Shown here one piece after another: positions 1 through 8,168 of a stretch of 64,000 nt of DNA; the stretch's first letter is position 1, and every line of letters begins with the position of its first letter. The notes below the pieces were generated by a model, which saw only the letters and a program-made list of their open reading frames with translations, was not told where the DNA came from and searched no databases. Position numbers and translations under genes: made by a program. The stretch covers positions 132,501 through 196,500 of the forward strand of contig NZ_KK211189.1 of assembly GCF_000620845.1 (NCBI RefSeq), read 5' to 3'. The stretch is from Exiguobacterium marinum DSM 16307 (GTDB lineage Bacteria > Bacillota > Bacilli > Exiguobacteriales > Exiguobacteriaceae).

Positions 1-12
1 AGTAATTTTAAG

Positions 13-104
13 TGGCGGAGACGGAGGGATTCGAACCCTCGCACCGGTTTCCCAGCCTACTCCCTTAGCAGGGGAGCCCCTTATAGCCTCTTGGGTACGT
101 CTCC
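13..104 (-). tRNA. tRNA-Ser (anticodon GCT)
   Basis: The minus strand folds as a class II tRNA. The acceptor stem is GGAGACG/CGTCTCC, followed by discriminator G and a genomically encoded CCA. The anticodon loop reads CTGCTAA, giving anticodon GCT (serine AGC/AGU). A long variable arm sits between the anticodon and T arms, and the T loop contains GTTCGAATCC. The gene lies 9 bases downstream of tRNA-Asn and is probably cotranscribed with it. Confidence 0.97.
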
Positions 105-113
105 AAAATAAAA

Positions 114-188
114 TGGCTCCGCAAGTAGGATTTGAACCTACGACCTACCGGTTAACAGCCGGTTGCTCTACCACTGAGCTATTGCGGA
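114..188 (-). tRNA. tRNA-Asn (anticodon GTT)
   Basis: The minus strand gives acceptor stem TCCGCAA/TTGCGGA, discriminator G and an encoded CCA. The D arm is AGCTCAGTGGTAGAGC, the anticodon loop CTGTTAA (anticodon GTT), and the T loop GGTTCAAATCC. It is the first gene of the tRNA pair after the promoter at 222-250. Confidence 0.97.
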
Positions 189-221
189 ACGTTGCTTGAA
201 CTTATCGAAGTAACGATTTAT

Positions 222-250
222 ATTGTAACCGCAAACCAGAAACCTGTCAA
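222..250 (-). promoter_or_regulatory. Near-consensus SigA promoter of the tRNA pair
   Basis: Minus strand: TTGACA, 17-base spacer, TACAAT, about 35 bases upstream of tRNA-Asn. A perfect -35, a 5/6 -10 and ideal spacing fit a strongly expressed stable-RNA unit. The remainder of the gap up to position 340 shows nothing I can interpret. Confidence 0.85.
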
Positions 251-342
251 TCATTTTCTTAGAAAAACGTTTATTTCGCATGTCGTCTCTCGGCGACTTC
301 TATAAGATATCACGGCATAAAAAGACCGTCAACACTTTTTCT

Positions 343-382
343 GAAAAAAAAAGCAGGCAAAATGAAAAACATTTTACCTGCT
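343..382 (-). terminator. Rho-independent terminator of tex
   Basis: Minus strand hairpin with 13-base arms (352-364 and 370-382, one G-U pair), a five-base loop and a run of at least eight U, 16 bases after the tex stop codon. Confidence 0.9.
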
Positions 383-397
383 CCGAGTTTCTTCTTA

Positions 398-2524
398 TTA
401 ACTGTTCGGCGTAAGCATCGTCAAACTAATTCGTCCACGATTCACATCGACTTGTTCAATCCATACAGTTACGATGTCACCGACCGAAACGACATCAAGC
501 GGATGCTTCACGTAACGATTCGACAATTTCGAAATGTGGACTAGTCCATCCTGCTTCACGCCGATATCGACAAATGCACCGAAATCAATGACGTTTCGGA
601 CAGTTCCTTGGAATTCCATCCCTACTTTAAGATCTTCAAGGCTCATAACATCTGTTCGTAGTAACGGCTTTTGAATATCTTCACGCGGGTCACGACCCGG
701 TTTGGCTAATGATTTTAAAATGTCCTCTACTGTCGGGAGACCCGCATCTAATCGTTCACTCAATGCACGTGCGTCGACTTGCTGTAGACGTTCTCGAAGC
801 TCGGCTGTTCCAACCTCTGATTTAGAGGAGCCGATTTCTTTTAGAATCGATAACGCGAGCGGGTAACTTTCCGGATGAATCTCAGTTTGGTCAAGAACAT
901 CCTTCCCGTTCATGATTCGCAAGAACCCAGCCGCTTGTTCGAACGCCTTTGCTCCGAGACGTGGCACCTTCTTAATATCCTTTCTCGTTTCAAAGCGTCC
1001 ATTCTCTTCACGGTATGACACAATATTTTTTGCTGTCGTCTTGTTAAGTCCCGATACGTATGTCAATAAAGACTCGGAGGCACGGTTGACGTCAATTCCG
1101 ACCATGTTGACCACGCTTTCGACGACAAATTCTAAGGATGCCTTCAGTTTATTCTGGCTCACGTCATGCTGATATTGTCCGACACCGACTGATTGCGGGT
1201 CGACTTTGACAAGTTCCGCCATCGCATCCTGGATTCGGCGTGCGATCGAGACGGCTGACCGTTCCTCGACTTTTAAGTCCGGAAATTCGCTTCGTGCGAC
1301 TTCCGATGCCGAATACACACTCGCCCCTGCTTCGTTCACAATCGCATAAGCGATGTCACGCTCTGCTTTCTTCAACCAGTCGGCGACGAATTGTTCTGTC
1401 TCGCGTGACGCAGTCCCATTCCCGACGACGATGACCGAAATCGGATATTCCTTCGCGAGTCTCGTCAACACTCTCTCGGCTCCAGCGATATCATGTTTCG
1501 GTGCCGTCGGATAAAAGACACCGACTTCTTCGACTTTTCCGATTTCGTTAACGACTGCCCACTTACAACCCGTCCGATATGCCGGATCAATCCCTAAGAC
1601 GACTACTTCGCGAAGAGGTGGCTGCATATAGAGCTGCTTTAAGTTTTTCGAGAAGACATCGATTGCTTGTTCTTCTGCCTTCTCTGTCAACTCACCACGA
1701 ATCTCCCGTTCAATTGCCGGGAAGACAGATTTTTTATAAGCCTCTATCACAGCCGCTTCGACAATTTCACGCTTCTCTTTCGGCAGTCGTTCATATGTAC
1801 GGAGGGTCTGATCCATGAAGCGCGTCTCGTCAAATATCACTTTTACTTGAAGAACGTCGGTACGTTCTCCACGGTTCAAGGCGAGTACACGGTGTGGGAC
1901 GATGCCAGCGATTTTTTCTTCATATTCATAGTACTGTGCAAAAATCTCTTTCTCGTCCTCCGCTTGTTTTTTCTTCTTCGAGCGCAAGAGCCCTTCTTTG
2001 CGTACGCGGTCACGGAGCATCTGTCTCAGTTTCGCTTCCTCGCCCCATTCCTCCCCGATGATGGCACGAACGAGTGGCAACGCTTCTTCTACTTCGACGT
2101 CTTGAGCGCGTTCTTTTAACGCCTCTGATGAATAAAGTGACTTGTCACGGAACCAGTCTGCGAGTGGTTGCAACCCTTTCTCGCGACCTTGTTCCGCTTT
2201 CGTGCGTCGTTTCGGACGATACGGTAAGTAGATGTCTTCAACTTGTTGAAGTGTCGTCGCCACCTCTAATGCTTTCGTTAATTCAGGCGTGTTCTTTTCC
2301 AACTCTTCTAATTTGGCAAGGACATCCGCTTTACGTTTTTGTAGACTCTCTTCATATTGAAGGGCGTCTAAAATCCCTTTGATTTCGACTTCATCCAGAT
2401 TTCCCGTCATTTCTTTCCGGTAACGGGCCATGAACGGAATGGTCGCCCCTTCAGACGCGAGCTGTTGTACCGTCTCAACTTGGTTCCCTTTCAAGTTTAA
2501 CGCTTTAGCCACTTTCGCAATCAC
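398..2524 (-). CDS. tex: RNA-binding transcription accessory protein Tex
   Basis: Tex is a cytoplasmic nucleic-acid-binding protein of the YdcI/YhgF family that affects transcription and stress resistance. The frame has the family layout: N-terminal helical HTH-like part, YqgF/RNase H-like domain around VVVLGIDPAYRTGCK, helix-hairpin-helix region (VNRASESLLTYVSGLNKTTA), and an S1 domain in the last 75 residues (VGMEFQGTVRNVIDFGAFVD). The longest frame begins at 2569, but that ATG lies just past the sigB terminator and has no ribosome site. I prefer the GTG at 2524, eight bases after GGAAG, giving about 708 residues. The function is family knowledge; the start is inferred. Confidence 0.92.
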   Translation of the reverse strand: MIAKVAKALNLKGNQVETVQQLASEGATIPFMARYRKEMTGNLDEVEIKGILDALQYEESLQKRKADVLAKLEELEKNTPELTKALEVATTLQQVEDIYLPYRPKRRTKAEQGREKGLQPLADWFRDKSLYSSEALKERAQDVEVEEALPLVRAIIGEEWGEEAKLRQMLRDRVRKEGLLRSKKKKQAEDEKEIFAQYYEYEEKIAGIVPHRVLALNRGERTDVLQVKVIFDETRFMDQTLRTYERLPKEKREIVEAAVIEAYKKSVFPAIEREIRGELTEKAEEQAIDVFSKNLKQLYMQPPLREVVVLGIDPAYRTGCKWAVVNEIGKVEEVGVFYPTAPKHDIAGAERVLTRLAKEYPISVIVVGNGTASRETEQFVADWLKKAERDIAYAIVNEAGASVYSASEVARSEFPDLKVEERSAVSIARRIQDAMAELVKVDPQSVGVGQYQHDVSQNKLKASLEFVVESVVNMVGIDVNRASESLLTYVSGLNKTTAKNIVSYREENGRFETRKDIKKVPRLGAKAFEQAAGFLRIMNGKDVLDQTEIHPESYPLALSILKEIGSSKSEVGTAELRERLQQVDARALSERLDAGLPTVEDILKSLAKPGRDPREDIQKPLLRTDVMSLEDLKVGMEFQGTVRNVIDFGAFVDIGVKQDGLVHISKLSNRYVKHPLDVVSVGDIVTVWIEQVDVNRGRISLTMLTPNS

Positions 2525-2575
2525 TTGAATCACTTCCTTTTTTGATCTCTTCCAAAGTGTAGCAAACATTCAAAC

Positions 2576-2605
2576 AAAAAAGCGACGACTCGATTAGTCA
2601 TCGCT
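2576..2605 (-). terminator. Terminator overlapping the end of sigB
   Basis: Minus strand 10-base stem (2596-2605 with 2581-2590, one G-U pair), loop of five, then U-rich tract. The stem includes the sigB stop codon. It would separate the sigB operon from tex, leaving only about 50 bases for tex initiation signals. Confidence 0.8.
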
Positions 2606-3394
2606 TGAGAATACTTCATTGAGTGGGACTTTGATGGCTTCACGTAGCTTTTCGAGTGCTCGCCGCTGCAAACGGGAGACGTGCATCTGCGAGATGCCGA
2701 GAAGTTCTCCAGTCTCTTTTTGGCTCATGTTCTTATAGTAGGCACATTCTAAGATAGCACGTTCCCGCTCATTTAAGACGTTGAACGCTTTTTCTAAAAT
2801 GAGACGTTGATCGACTGATTCATACCCACGTTCTTGGCTACCGACTAAATCGAGTAGTGTGACCGTACTGCCTTCGTTATCCGCTTCAATCGAACTATCG
2901 ACTGACAAAGCCTGATAGCTCTTGCCCATCTCGAGCGTCTCAAGAATTTCTTCATCCGATACACCGAGATGATCGGCTATCTCATCGATTCTTGGCGAAC
3001 GTTGTAATTCGGTCGTCAATTCTTCGACTGTCTTCTTAATCTTCGGGCCGAGCTCTTTGATTCGACGAGGCACGTGGACACTCCACGTCTTATCGCGAAT
3101 AAATCGTTTGATTTCTCCGATGATGGTTGGGACGGCAAACGATTCGAAGCTACGACCAAATTCTGGGTCAAATCGACGAAGTGCCGCTAGTAATCCAATC
3201 ATCCCAACCTGTACGAGATCGTCGTGAATCGCCCGTCCTCGCGAGAATTTGCGAGCGAGCGCTTCGACGAGGTCTGAATAGCGATTGATGAGTAGCATTT
3301 GCACTTCTTCGTTTTGGTCATCTTGTTGGTAGCGTTCAATCCACTCTAGTACCTCATCATCACTGTGATGGCGTTGTTGAGATTTTGCTGGCAC
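2594..3394 (-). CDS. sigB: RNA polymerase sigma factor SigB
   Basis: General stress sigma factor of the SigB/SigF/SigG group. At 266 residues it matches the usual length. Region 2 (DLVQVGMIGLLAALRRFDPE), region 3 and the region 4 helix-turn-helix (MSQKETGELLGISQMHVSR) are all present. Translation starts at GTG 3394 with GAGGTGG six bases upstream, inside the end of rsbW (35-base overlap), which implies translational coupling. It is the last gene of rsbV-rsbW-sigB. In the known scheme RsbW holds SigB inactive until unphosphorylated RsbV displaces it. The partner-switch logic is family knowledge. Confidence 0.96.
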   Translation of the reverse strand: MPAKSQQRHHSDDEVLEWIERYQQDDQNEEVQMLLINRYSDLVEALARKFSRGRAIHDDLVQVGMIGLLAALRRFDPEFGRSFESFAVPTIIGEIKRFIRDKTWSVHVPRRIKELGPKIKKTVEELTTELQRSPRIDEIADHLGVSDEEILETLEMGKSYQALSVDSSIEADNEGSTVTLLDLVGSQERGYESVDQRLILEKAFNVLNERERAILECAYYKNMSQKETGELLGISQMHVSRLQRRALEKLREAIKVPLNEVFSSDD

Positions 3395-3839
3395 TCTGAT
3401 CCACCTCGTCCCTGTTAAGGAGTTTTGTCATCGTCACTTTGACACCGTTGTCTTTATTGATCGAGACATCATCCATTAACGCTTCGATAAGGAAGAGACC
3501 AAGTCCTCCCTCGCGGAGCGATTCAATTTCCGTCGTCTCTTCGACCGGAGTCGCTTGACGCTTCACATCATCCGCGAACGTCTTGCCTGAATCTTCAATC
3601 GTGATTTCAAGACGATCTGCATACACGCCACACGAGAGTTTGACTTCTCCATCCTGATGTTCTTCATAAGCATGTTGCACGGCATTGCCACATGCTTCCG
3701 AGACCGCGATTTTAATATCCTCGATCTCGTCGTACGTATATCCCATACGGTTAGCGATTCCTGAAACGACTAATCGAACCACACCGACATATTCTGGTTT
3801 GGCCGGGAACGTCATGACCGTCTGTTCAACATTGTTCAT
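3360..3839 (-). CDS. rsbW: Anti-sigma-B factor / serine kinase RsbW
   Basis: GHKL-fold serine protein kinase that binds SigB and phosphorylates RsbV. The 159 residues include an N-box (SEACGNAVQHAYEEH), a Mg/ATP region (IEDSGKTFADDV) and the GGLGLFLIEALMD glycine-rich lid, as in B. subtilis RsbW. The ATG overlaps the rsbV stop (ATGA), and the 3' end overlaps sigB. No other anti-sigma regulator is seen at the locus. Confidence 0.95.
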   Translation of the reverse strand: MNNVEQTVMTFPAKPEYVGVVRLVVSGIANRMGYTYDEIEDIKIAVSEACGNAVQHAYEEHQDGEVKLSCGVYADRLEITIEDSGKTFADDVKRQATPVEETTEIESLREGGLGLFLIEALMDDVSINKDNGVKVTMTKLLNRDEVDQSASKISTTPSQ

Positions 3840-4162
3840 TGCGTGCCACCTCTTACATTCGAATTAATAGAAAGAAGTTTGTGAAGACCCGTCAATTCGA
3901 ATAGACGATTGACTCGATCCGTGACCCCGACAAGTGACAACTCTTTTTCGTTACGCGTGGCAATCTTCAATGCCCCAACGAATACACCAAGACCTGTCGA
4001 GTCCATATACTCCACTTCGTCTAAATGAACGACCACATCTTGTTCACTGATGGCCGGATGCAATACTTCTTTCAATTTTGGTGCAGTATATGTATCCACT
4101 TCCCCGGATACGTAAAGGTGTAATTGTTCTCCAATGACTTGCTCGCGAATCGCTAAATCCAT
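3836..4162 (-). CDS. rsbV: Anti-anti-sigma factor RsbV
   Basis: STAS-domain protein of 108 residues. Its conserved phospho-acceptor motif is EYMDSTGLGVFVG, with Ser55 as the expected target of RsbW. Unphosphorylated RsbV would bind RsbW and free SigB. The start ATG has GGAGG about nine bases upstream. It is the first gene of the SigB-promoter transcript. The phosphatase that would dephosphorylate RsbV (RsbU or RsbP type) is not encoded nearby. Confidence 0.95.
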   Translation of the reverse strand: MDLAIREQVIGEQLHLYVSGEVDTYTAPKLKEVLHPAISEQDVVVHLDEVEYMDSTGLGVFVGALKIATRNEKELSLVGVTDRVNRLFELTGLHKLLSINSNVRGGTQ

Positions 4163-4215
4163 TGTCTATTCCCTCCTAAATGTCCGTACAGATAAATTGA
4201 GTACGATTAATTTTA

Positions 4216-4240
4216 ATTCCCCTCTGACAAAATTTTAAAC
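4216..4240 (-). promoter_or_regulatory. SigB-dependent promoter of rsbV-rsbW-sigB
   Basis: Minus strand: GTTTAA, 13-base spacer, GGGAAT, matching the Bacillales SigB consensus (GTTTaa-N12-15-GGGwAw). It lies about 55 bases upstream of rsbV, so SigB should amplify its own operon. Confidence 0.88.
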
Positions 4241-4261
4241 CATTTTCTTAAAAAATATTTT

Positions 4262-4292
4262 AAAAAAAGACCGATACCTATGTACCAGTCTT
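4262..4292 (-). terminator. Terminator after mazF
   Basis: Minus strand 11-base-pair stem (4282-4292 with 4267-4277, two G-U pairs), four-base loop and a U-run. It separates the acpS-alr-mazEF unit from the rsbV promoter. Confidence 0.85.
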
Positions 4293-4305
4293 GATCTATG
4301 TAAGG

Positions 4306-4665
4306 CTAGAGCGGGATCAATCCCATACTAATCTCTAGCGCTCGGTCAACTTTATGCATCGTCTCATCATCGAGATGAGTGACTTTATCCGTCAGACGAC
4401 GCTTATCAATCGTTCGAATCTGTTCAAGTAAAATCACAGAGTCTCGTTCGAGTCCGTGCTTCTCTTGATATACTTCCACATGAGTCGGCAGTTTTGCTTT
4501 TTGAATCTGAGCTGTAATCGCAGCGACAATGACGGTCGGGCTAAAGCGATTGCCGATGTCGTTCTGTACGATGAGAACGGGTCGAACGCCACCTTGCTCT
4601 GAGCCGACTACGGGCGACAGATTCGCATAAAATACGTCACCACGCTTTACGATCACTCTGCTCAC
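4306..4665 (-). CDS. mazF: Endoribonuclease toxin MazF (NdoA)
   Basis: Type II toxin of the MazF/PemK family. In Bacillus the orthologue NdoA cleaves mRNA at UACAU. The 119 residues start [18 protein letters not shown] and contain the family hallmarks [16 protein letters not shown] and [12 protein letters not shown]. The GTG start overlaps the mazE stop (GTGA), typical of toxin-antitoxin coupling. As in other Bacillales it follows alr and precedes the sigB locus. Sequence specificity cannot be read from the sequence. Confidence 0.94.
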   Translation of the reverse strand: MSRVIVKRGDVFYANLSPVVGSEQGGVRPVLIVQNDIGNRFSPTVIVAAITAQIQKAKLPTHVEVYQEKHGLERDSVILLEQIRTIDKRRLTDKVTHLDDETMHKVDRALEISMGLIPL

Positions 4666-4940
4666 ACCCCACTTACTTGACGTAAGAGAGCATGTTCGGC
4701 TTCGGCTTCAATCGTTAGCATCTCTTCTGCCATATTCAAGTTAAACGCGGCCATCTCTTGATAGCCTTTCGCCAATTCTTCACGCAGTGTTTGTTGTCGA
4801 TCAGCAATTTCTTTAGACAAGTATGTCACTACATCGTTCAAGGACAGTGTTTCACGGTCTTTCATCGAAATCGGACCCCCTTGTTGCGAGAACCGATCTG
4901 GGACGGATGCTAGCGCACCCGCAGTTCGCTGCTTCAACAT
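4662..4940 (-). CDS. mazE: MazE-type antitoxin (EndoAI)
   Basis: Likely ribbon-helix-helix antitoxin for the adjacent MazF. The C-terminal part ([18 protein letters not shown] then [15 protein letters not shown]) resembles B. subtilis EndoAI, while the N-terminal half is diverged. The longest frame starts at 4964, but GGAGGTG is placed for the ATG at 4940, giving 92 residues. It overlaps mazF by four bases. Assignment rests on both the C-terminal match and position. Confidence 0.82.
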   Translation of the reverse strand: MLKQRTAGALASVPDRFSQQGGPISMKDRETLSLNDVVTYLSKEIADRQQTLREELAKGYQEMAAFNLNMAEEMLTIEAEAEHALLRQVSGV

Positions 4941-5069
4941 CTTACACCTCCAGAATCGTTTCATGGACTGGCGGAAAATCTCCCGCGTTCTTTATCAATA
5001 TAACACGCAGGAATGGGAAAATATAGAGAATTCGAGAAAGAATTCAGATAATTTCACACGATTTTTGAT

Positions 5070-6146
5070 TCACACATAGCGACGCGGCAATCGGCTCGTA
5101 AATTGACAGACAATCTCATAGTTGATGGTTTCTAGATATGACGCGAGTTCATCAATGGCGACATTTCCACCGATGAGTGTCACATCCGTACCGACTGGGA
5201 ACTCTTTTGGGAGACGAATCATGAAACGGTCCATGCAGACGCGCCCTACGATTGGACAACGAACGCCATCCACCTCGACCTCAAATCCGCTCGCCTTCCG
5301 TAACCAACCGTCCGCATAACCGACCGGGACCGTACCGATCCATTCATCGGCCGACGTCGTATAGGTCGCGCCGTAACTGATTGTTTGACCTGCCTCAAGT
5401 TGTTTCACCTGCATGAGCTGACTTTTCAAAGTGAAAGCTGGGCGAAGGAACGCATAGAATGTCTCCATCTCGTTTGATGGATATAGCCCGTAGAGTGCGA
5501 TGCCGACACGAACTAGATTATAAGGAACGTCTTGTCCCGCCATCCGGATGGCTCCGGCTGAGTTAGACGTATGAATATAACGGAATCGCTCGTGCAGGCC
5601 CATCATCAACCGTTCGAATCGCTCTTGTTGCGTATAGTACAAGTCGCTATCTAGTTCATCAGCTGTCGCGAAATGGGTGTAAATCCCTTCCACCCTAATC
5701 GAGTCAGTCGCTTCTTCTAGTAAGGCATCCAACTGTTCACGGGTACGCAGACCGAGACGTCCCATCCCTGTATCGACTTTGATGTGAACCTTCAAGGGCT
5801 TTTCTTCTATATAAGGAGTTGCCTCTTTTAACCATTCGGCTGAAAAGACGGACAACGTGATGCCCCGTTCTGCCGCAGCTCCGGCATATTCAGGGAATTG
5901 CGCCTCCATAACGAGAATGGGTGCCGTGATTCCAGCATCGCGAAGCTCAATCGCTTCCTCAAGTAAAGCGACCCCAAGCATCGTTGCCCCATTCTCAAGT
6001 GCAATCTCCGCTACTTCAACCGCCCCGTGACCGTAGGCGTTCGCTTTGACAACCGCCATGATGTCTTGTGGGATACGTGTTGATAATTCTTTTATATTAT
6101 GGGCGATGGCCGCCCGATCAATCTCGATTCGACTAGGACGAAACAT
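5070..6146 (-). CDS. alr: Alanine racemase
   Basis: PLP enzyme converting L- to D-alanine for peptidoglycan. The 358-residue frame has the PLP-lysine motif AVVKANAYGHG (Lys34), the racemase fold signature HIKVDTGMGRLG, and the second-domain segment GQTISYGATYTT followed by VGYADG. The start overlaps the end of acpS by 14 bases, so the two are probably cotranscribed and continue into mazEF. Length is normal for the family. Confidence 0.96.
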   Translation of the reverse strand: MFRPSRIEIDRAAIAHNIKELSTRIPQDIMAVVKANAYGHGAVEVAEIALENGATMLGVALLEEAIELRDAGITAPILVMEAQFPEYAGAAAERGITLSVFSAEWLKEATPYIEEKPLKVHIKVDTGMGRLGLRTREQLDALLEEATDSIRVEGIYTHFATADELDSDLYYTQQERFERLMMGLHERFRYIHTSNSAGAIRMAGQDVPYNLVRVGIALYGLYPSNEMETFYAFLRPAFTLKSQLMQVKQLEAGQTISYGATYTTSADEWIGTVPVGYADGWLRKASGFEVEVDGVRCPIVGRVCMDRFMIRLPKEFPVGTDVTLIGGNVAIDELASYLETINYEIVCQFTSRLPRRYV

Positions 6147-6501
6147 GTTGCCCCTCCTCTTCTAAGATGACTTGCGCGACCGCATACGCTTGACTATGAC
6201 TGATGCTGACATGAATCCGACCTGAAAACGGTGCGGTCATGACAGGCCGTCCTGTCTCATCTGGTAAAATTTCAATATGACGCCACGATAAACCGTGTGC
6301 AATGCCGGTGCCAACCGCCTTGGCATAAGCCTCTTTTGCGGCGAAACGACCTGAGACAAACTCGATTTGACGCGGTAGCGGGTACTGTTGAATAAACTCA
6401 TATTCCGCTTCGGTGAGCAGGCGCTTTAAAAAACGCGGTTGTTTCATCGAGCGAGCCATCCGATCAAGCTCGACGATATCGATTCCGATTCCTACAATCA
6501 C
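6133..6501 (-). CDS. acpS: Holo-acyl-carrier-protein synthase
   Basis: 4'-phosphopantetheinyl transferase that activates acyl carrier protein for fatty acid synthesis. It carries GIGIDIVELDRM near the N-terminus and the Mg/CoA motif GRFAAKEAYAKAVGTG, at 122 residues, the AcpS length. I place the start at GTG 6501 (ten bases after AAAGGAG). The extra 46 residues of the longest frame are not AcpS-like. It is the first gene of the leftward operon and is divergent from the rhomboid gene. Confidence 0.94.
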   Translation of the reverse strand: MIVGIGIDIVELDRMARSMKQPRFLKRLLTEAEYEFIQQYPLPRQIEFVSGRFAAKEAYAKAVGTGIAHGLSWRHIEILPDETGRPVMTAPFSGRIHVSISHSQAYAVAQVILEEEGQHVSS

Positions 6502-6564
6502 AGGACACTCGCTCCTTTCCTTTTTTCCTCGTTTCCTTATACAATTGAGGAAAGAGGTGATGTT

Positions 6565-7290
6565 ATGTTTAGTCGTACTGAAAATGTACAAACGTTTGTA
6601 CGGGCATATCCACTCGTAACGCTGTTCATTGTAATCCAACTCCTTGTGTTTGTCATCGATTCTTTCGCTCCTGGTTTACGAATCGTGGCGACGGGTGGGT
6701 CGTTCCATTTGGCACTCGCGGACGGACAATGGTACCGCTTGGTCACGGCCAACTTTATTCATTTAAGTCTCGGCCATTTATTGTTCAACTCGTTCGCGCT
6801 GATCATCTTTGGGCCAGCGATGGAAAGAATGGTCGGTCATGTGAAATTTGCCCTGTTTTATGTATTGGCCGGAGCTCTTGCCAACTTGCTCACCTACTTC
6901 ACCGTCAGCAATTTATTTTATCTACAAGCTGGTGCGTCAGGTGCAATCTTGGCCATTCTCGGATTTTACGTGTTCATCGGCCGCTTCCGTCGCACGTTGA
7001 TGTATAGCCAGGATGCCCGCTTGGTTTATATCTTCGTTGCTATCAGCGCTGTCTTCACATTAATCGGTTCAAATGTGTCGCTTTGGGGGCATGTGTATGG
7101 TTTCCTCTCAGGATTTTTACTTGCCCTACCACTCTCACGGTTTGCCGTTCCGTATACACGGCCCGCTCGCTATGGAAAGTATAAGCAACGCTCGTACGCA
7201 CCCCCTGTTATTCATTCTGGGGATGGAAAGTGGTTTTTCTACATTATTATCGGACTAGCCATCTTCGGATTATTGGCACAATTCCTATGA
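6565..7290 (+). CDS. Rhomboid-family intramembrane serine protease
   Basis: About 241 residues with six predicted membrane helices. The catalytic dyad motifs are visible: HLSLGHLLFNS in the second helix, GASGAI with the nucleophile Ser, and WGHVYGF with the catalytic His. Rhomboids cleave substrates within the membrane; the target here is unknown. ATG 6565 follows AGAGGTG by about six bases; the longer frame would overlap the acpS start. It is transcribed away from acpS. Confidence 0.9.
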   Translation: MFSRTENVQTFVRAYPLVTLFIVIQLLVFVIDSFAPGLRIVATGGSFHLALADGQWYRLVTANFIHLSLGHLLFNSFALIIFGPAMERMVGHVKFALFYVLAGALANLLTYFTVSNLFYLQAGASGAILAILGFYVFIGRFRRTLMYSQDARLVYIFVAISAVFTLIGSNVSLWGHVYGFLSGFLLALPLSRFAVPYTRPARYGKYKQRSYAPPVIHSGDGKWFFYIIIGLAIFGLLAQFL

Positions 7291-7298
7291 CAAAGATA

Positions 7299-7332
7299 CA
7301 AAAAACGGCCAAGCGAAATCGCTTGGCCGTTT
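7299..7332 (-). terminator. Terminator between rhomboid and YtxH-like genes
   Basis: Perfect 13-base inverted repeat (7303-7315 and 7320-7332) with loop AAAT. The U-run is stronger on the minus strand, so it mainly ends the YtxH-like gene, but it may also serve the converging rhomboid gene. Confidence 0.85.
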
Positions 7333-7334
7333 GC

Positions 7335-7652
7335 TTAAATTTGATTTTTATGACGAGCCTCTTGAAGCACGTCGACTAAATCCTTCACGTCTTCGACAAG
7401 GTTTTGAATCGTATCTTGGTTTTCTTCGTAGAGCGATTTCCATTCCATGACACGATCTTTCAAGTTCCCTTTCGATGAGGCTTGAAGACCGACTGCATGG
7501 GCTTCTGTCGATGTATTCGATGACTTCAACTTCGACTTAATGCCTTTTAATTGTCTTACTTGTTGATCGCGCGTTTCGCTATGGAGAAGTGATGCTGCTG
7601 CGCCGATTACTGCACCCGCAGCCATCCCCAACCAGAAATAATTCTTGTTCAT
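7335..7652 (-). CDS. YtxH-like membrane-associated protein
   Basis: 105 residues. The N-terminus is a short glycine/alanine-rich membrane segment (FWLGMAAGAVIGAAASLL) followed by a charged, probably coiled-coil tail (LKDRVMEWKSLYEENQDTIQNL). This layout fits YtxH-domain proteins, some of which are general stress proteins in Bacillus. GGGGAGG precedes the ATG. The exact role is unknown and I see no SigB-type promoter here. Confidence 0.6.
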   Translation of the reverse strand: MNKNYFWLGMAAGAVIGAAASLLHSETRDQQVRQLKGIKSKLKSSNTSTEAHAVGLQASSKGNLKDRVMEWKSLYEENQDTIQNLVEDVKDLVDVLQEARHKNQI

Positions 7653-7685
7653 AAAAATCCTCCCCTAACATGACGTTATCTTTTA

Positions 7686-8168
7686 TTATAGATTATCTGA
7701 CTCGGTGACGACATAGTGTTTTATGACAGGACCTGACCCACGTTGTTCCACGGCCCGTTTCAACCGGTCTTCGAGGACTGCGTAATCCGCCGTATCTCGG
7801 AAGTGTTTTCCACCAGACGTGAACTGAATGAAGACGACAGCATGGTGGTCGTCCGGGTCGACCCCGAGACGGTAAGCCGAAAAACCTTCATGCCCGACAC
7901 CGAGGGGCGCCTTTTCAGTCAATAGTTGATGAAATAACAGAGAACGGGCATTCTCATCTGCCGGGATGTTCGCATACAAGATGTTTCCTTTTTTCACGAA
8001 TTCCCCTGATGCCTCTTCAATTTCAAACACTTTGCCACTTTTGAACGGGGATTTGTCCCCCTCCGCGAGTAAAATCGTCTCATGTCCATTCGCCGCGATG
8101 ACACCCGGTTCTTTCCGAAGGCGCTCCGCCACGCTACCTGACGCGAACGTCATATAAAGTTTAGACAA
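7686..8168 (-). CDS. HmoB-like antibiotic-biosynthesis-monooxygenase-fold protein
   Basis: The 160-residue product begins SKLYMTFASGSVAERL and ends with an ABM-like segment (HHAVVFIQFTSGGKHFRDTADY). The overall order, an N-terminal beta-rich half then an ABM domain, resembles HmoB (YhgC), a heme-degrading monooxygenase of Bacillus. The start is inferred as TTG 8168, overlapping the end of the pterin dehydratase gene; this aligns better with HmoB than the ATG at 8153. Heme binding is not demonstrated by any motif I can point to. Confidence 0.5.
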   Translation of the reverse strand: MSKLYMTFASGSVAERLRKEPGVIAANGHETILLAEGDKSPFKSGKVFEIEEASGEFVKKGNILYANIPADENARSLLFHQLLTEKAPLGVGHEGFSAYRLGVDPDDHHAVVFIQFTSGGKHFRDTADYAVLEDRLKRAVEQRGSGPVIKHYVVTESDNL

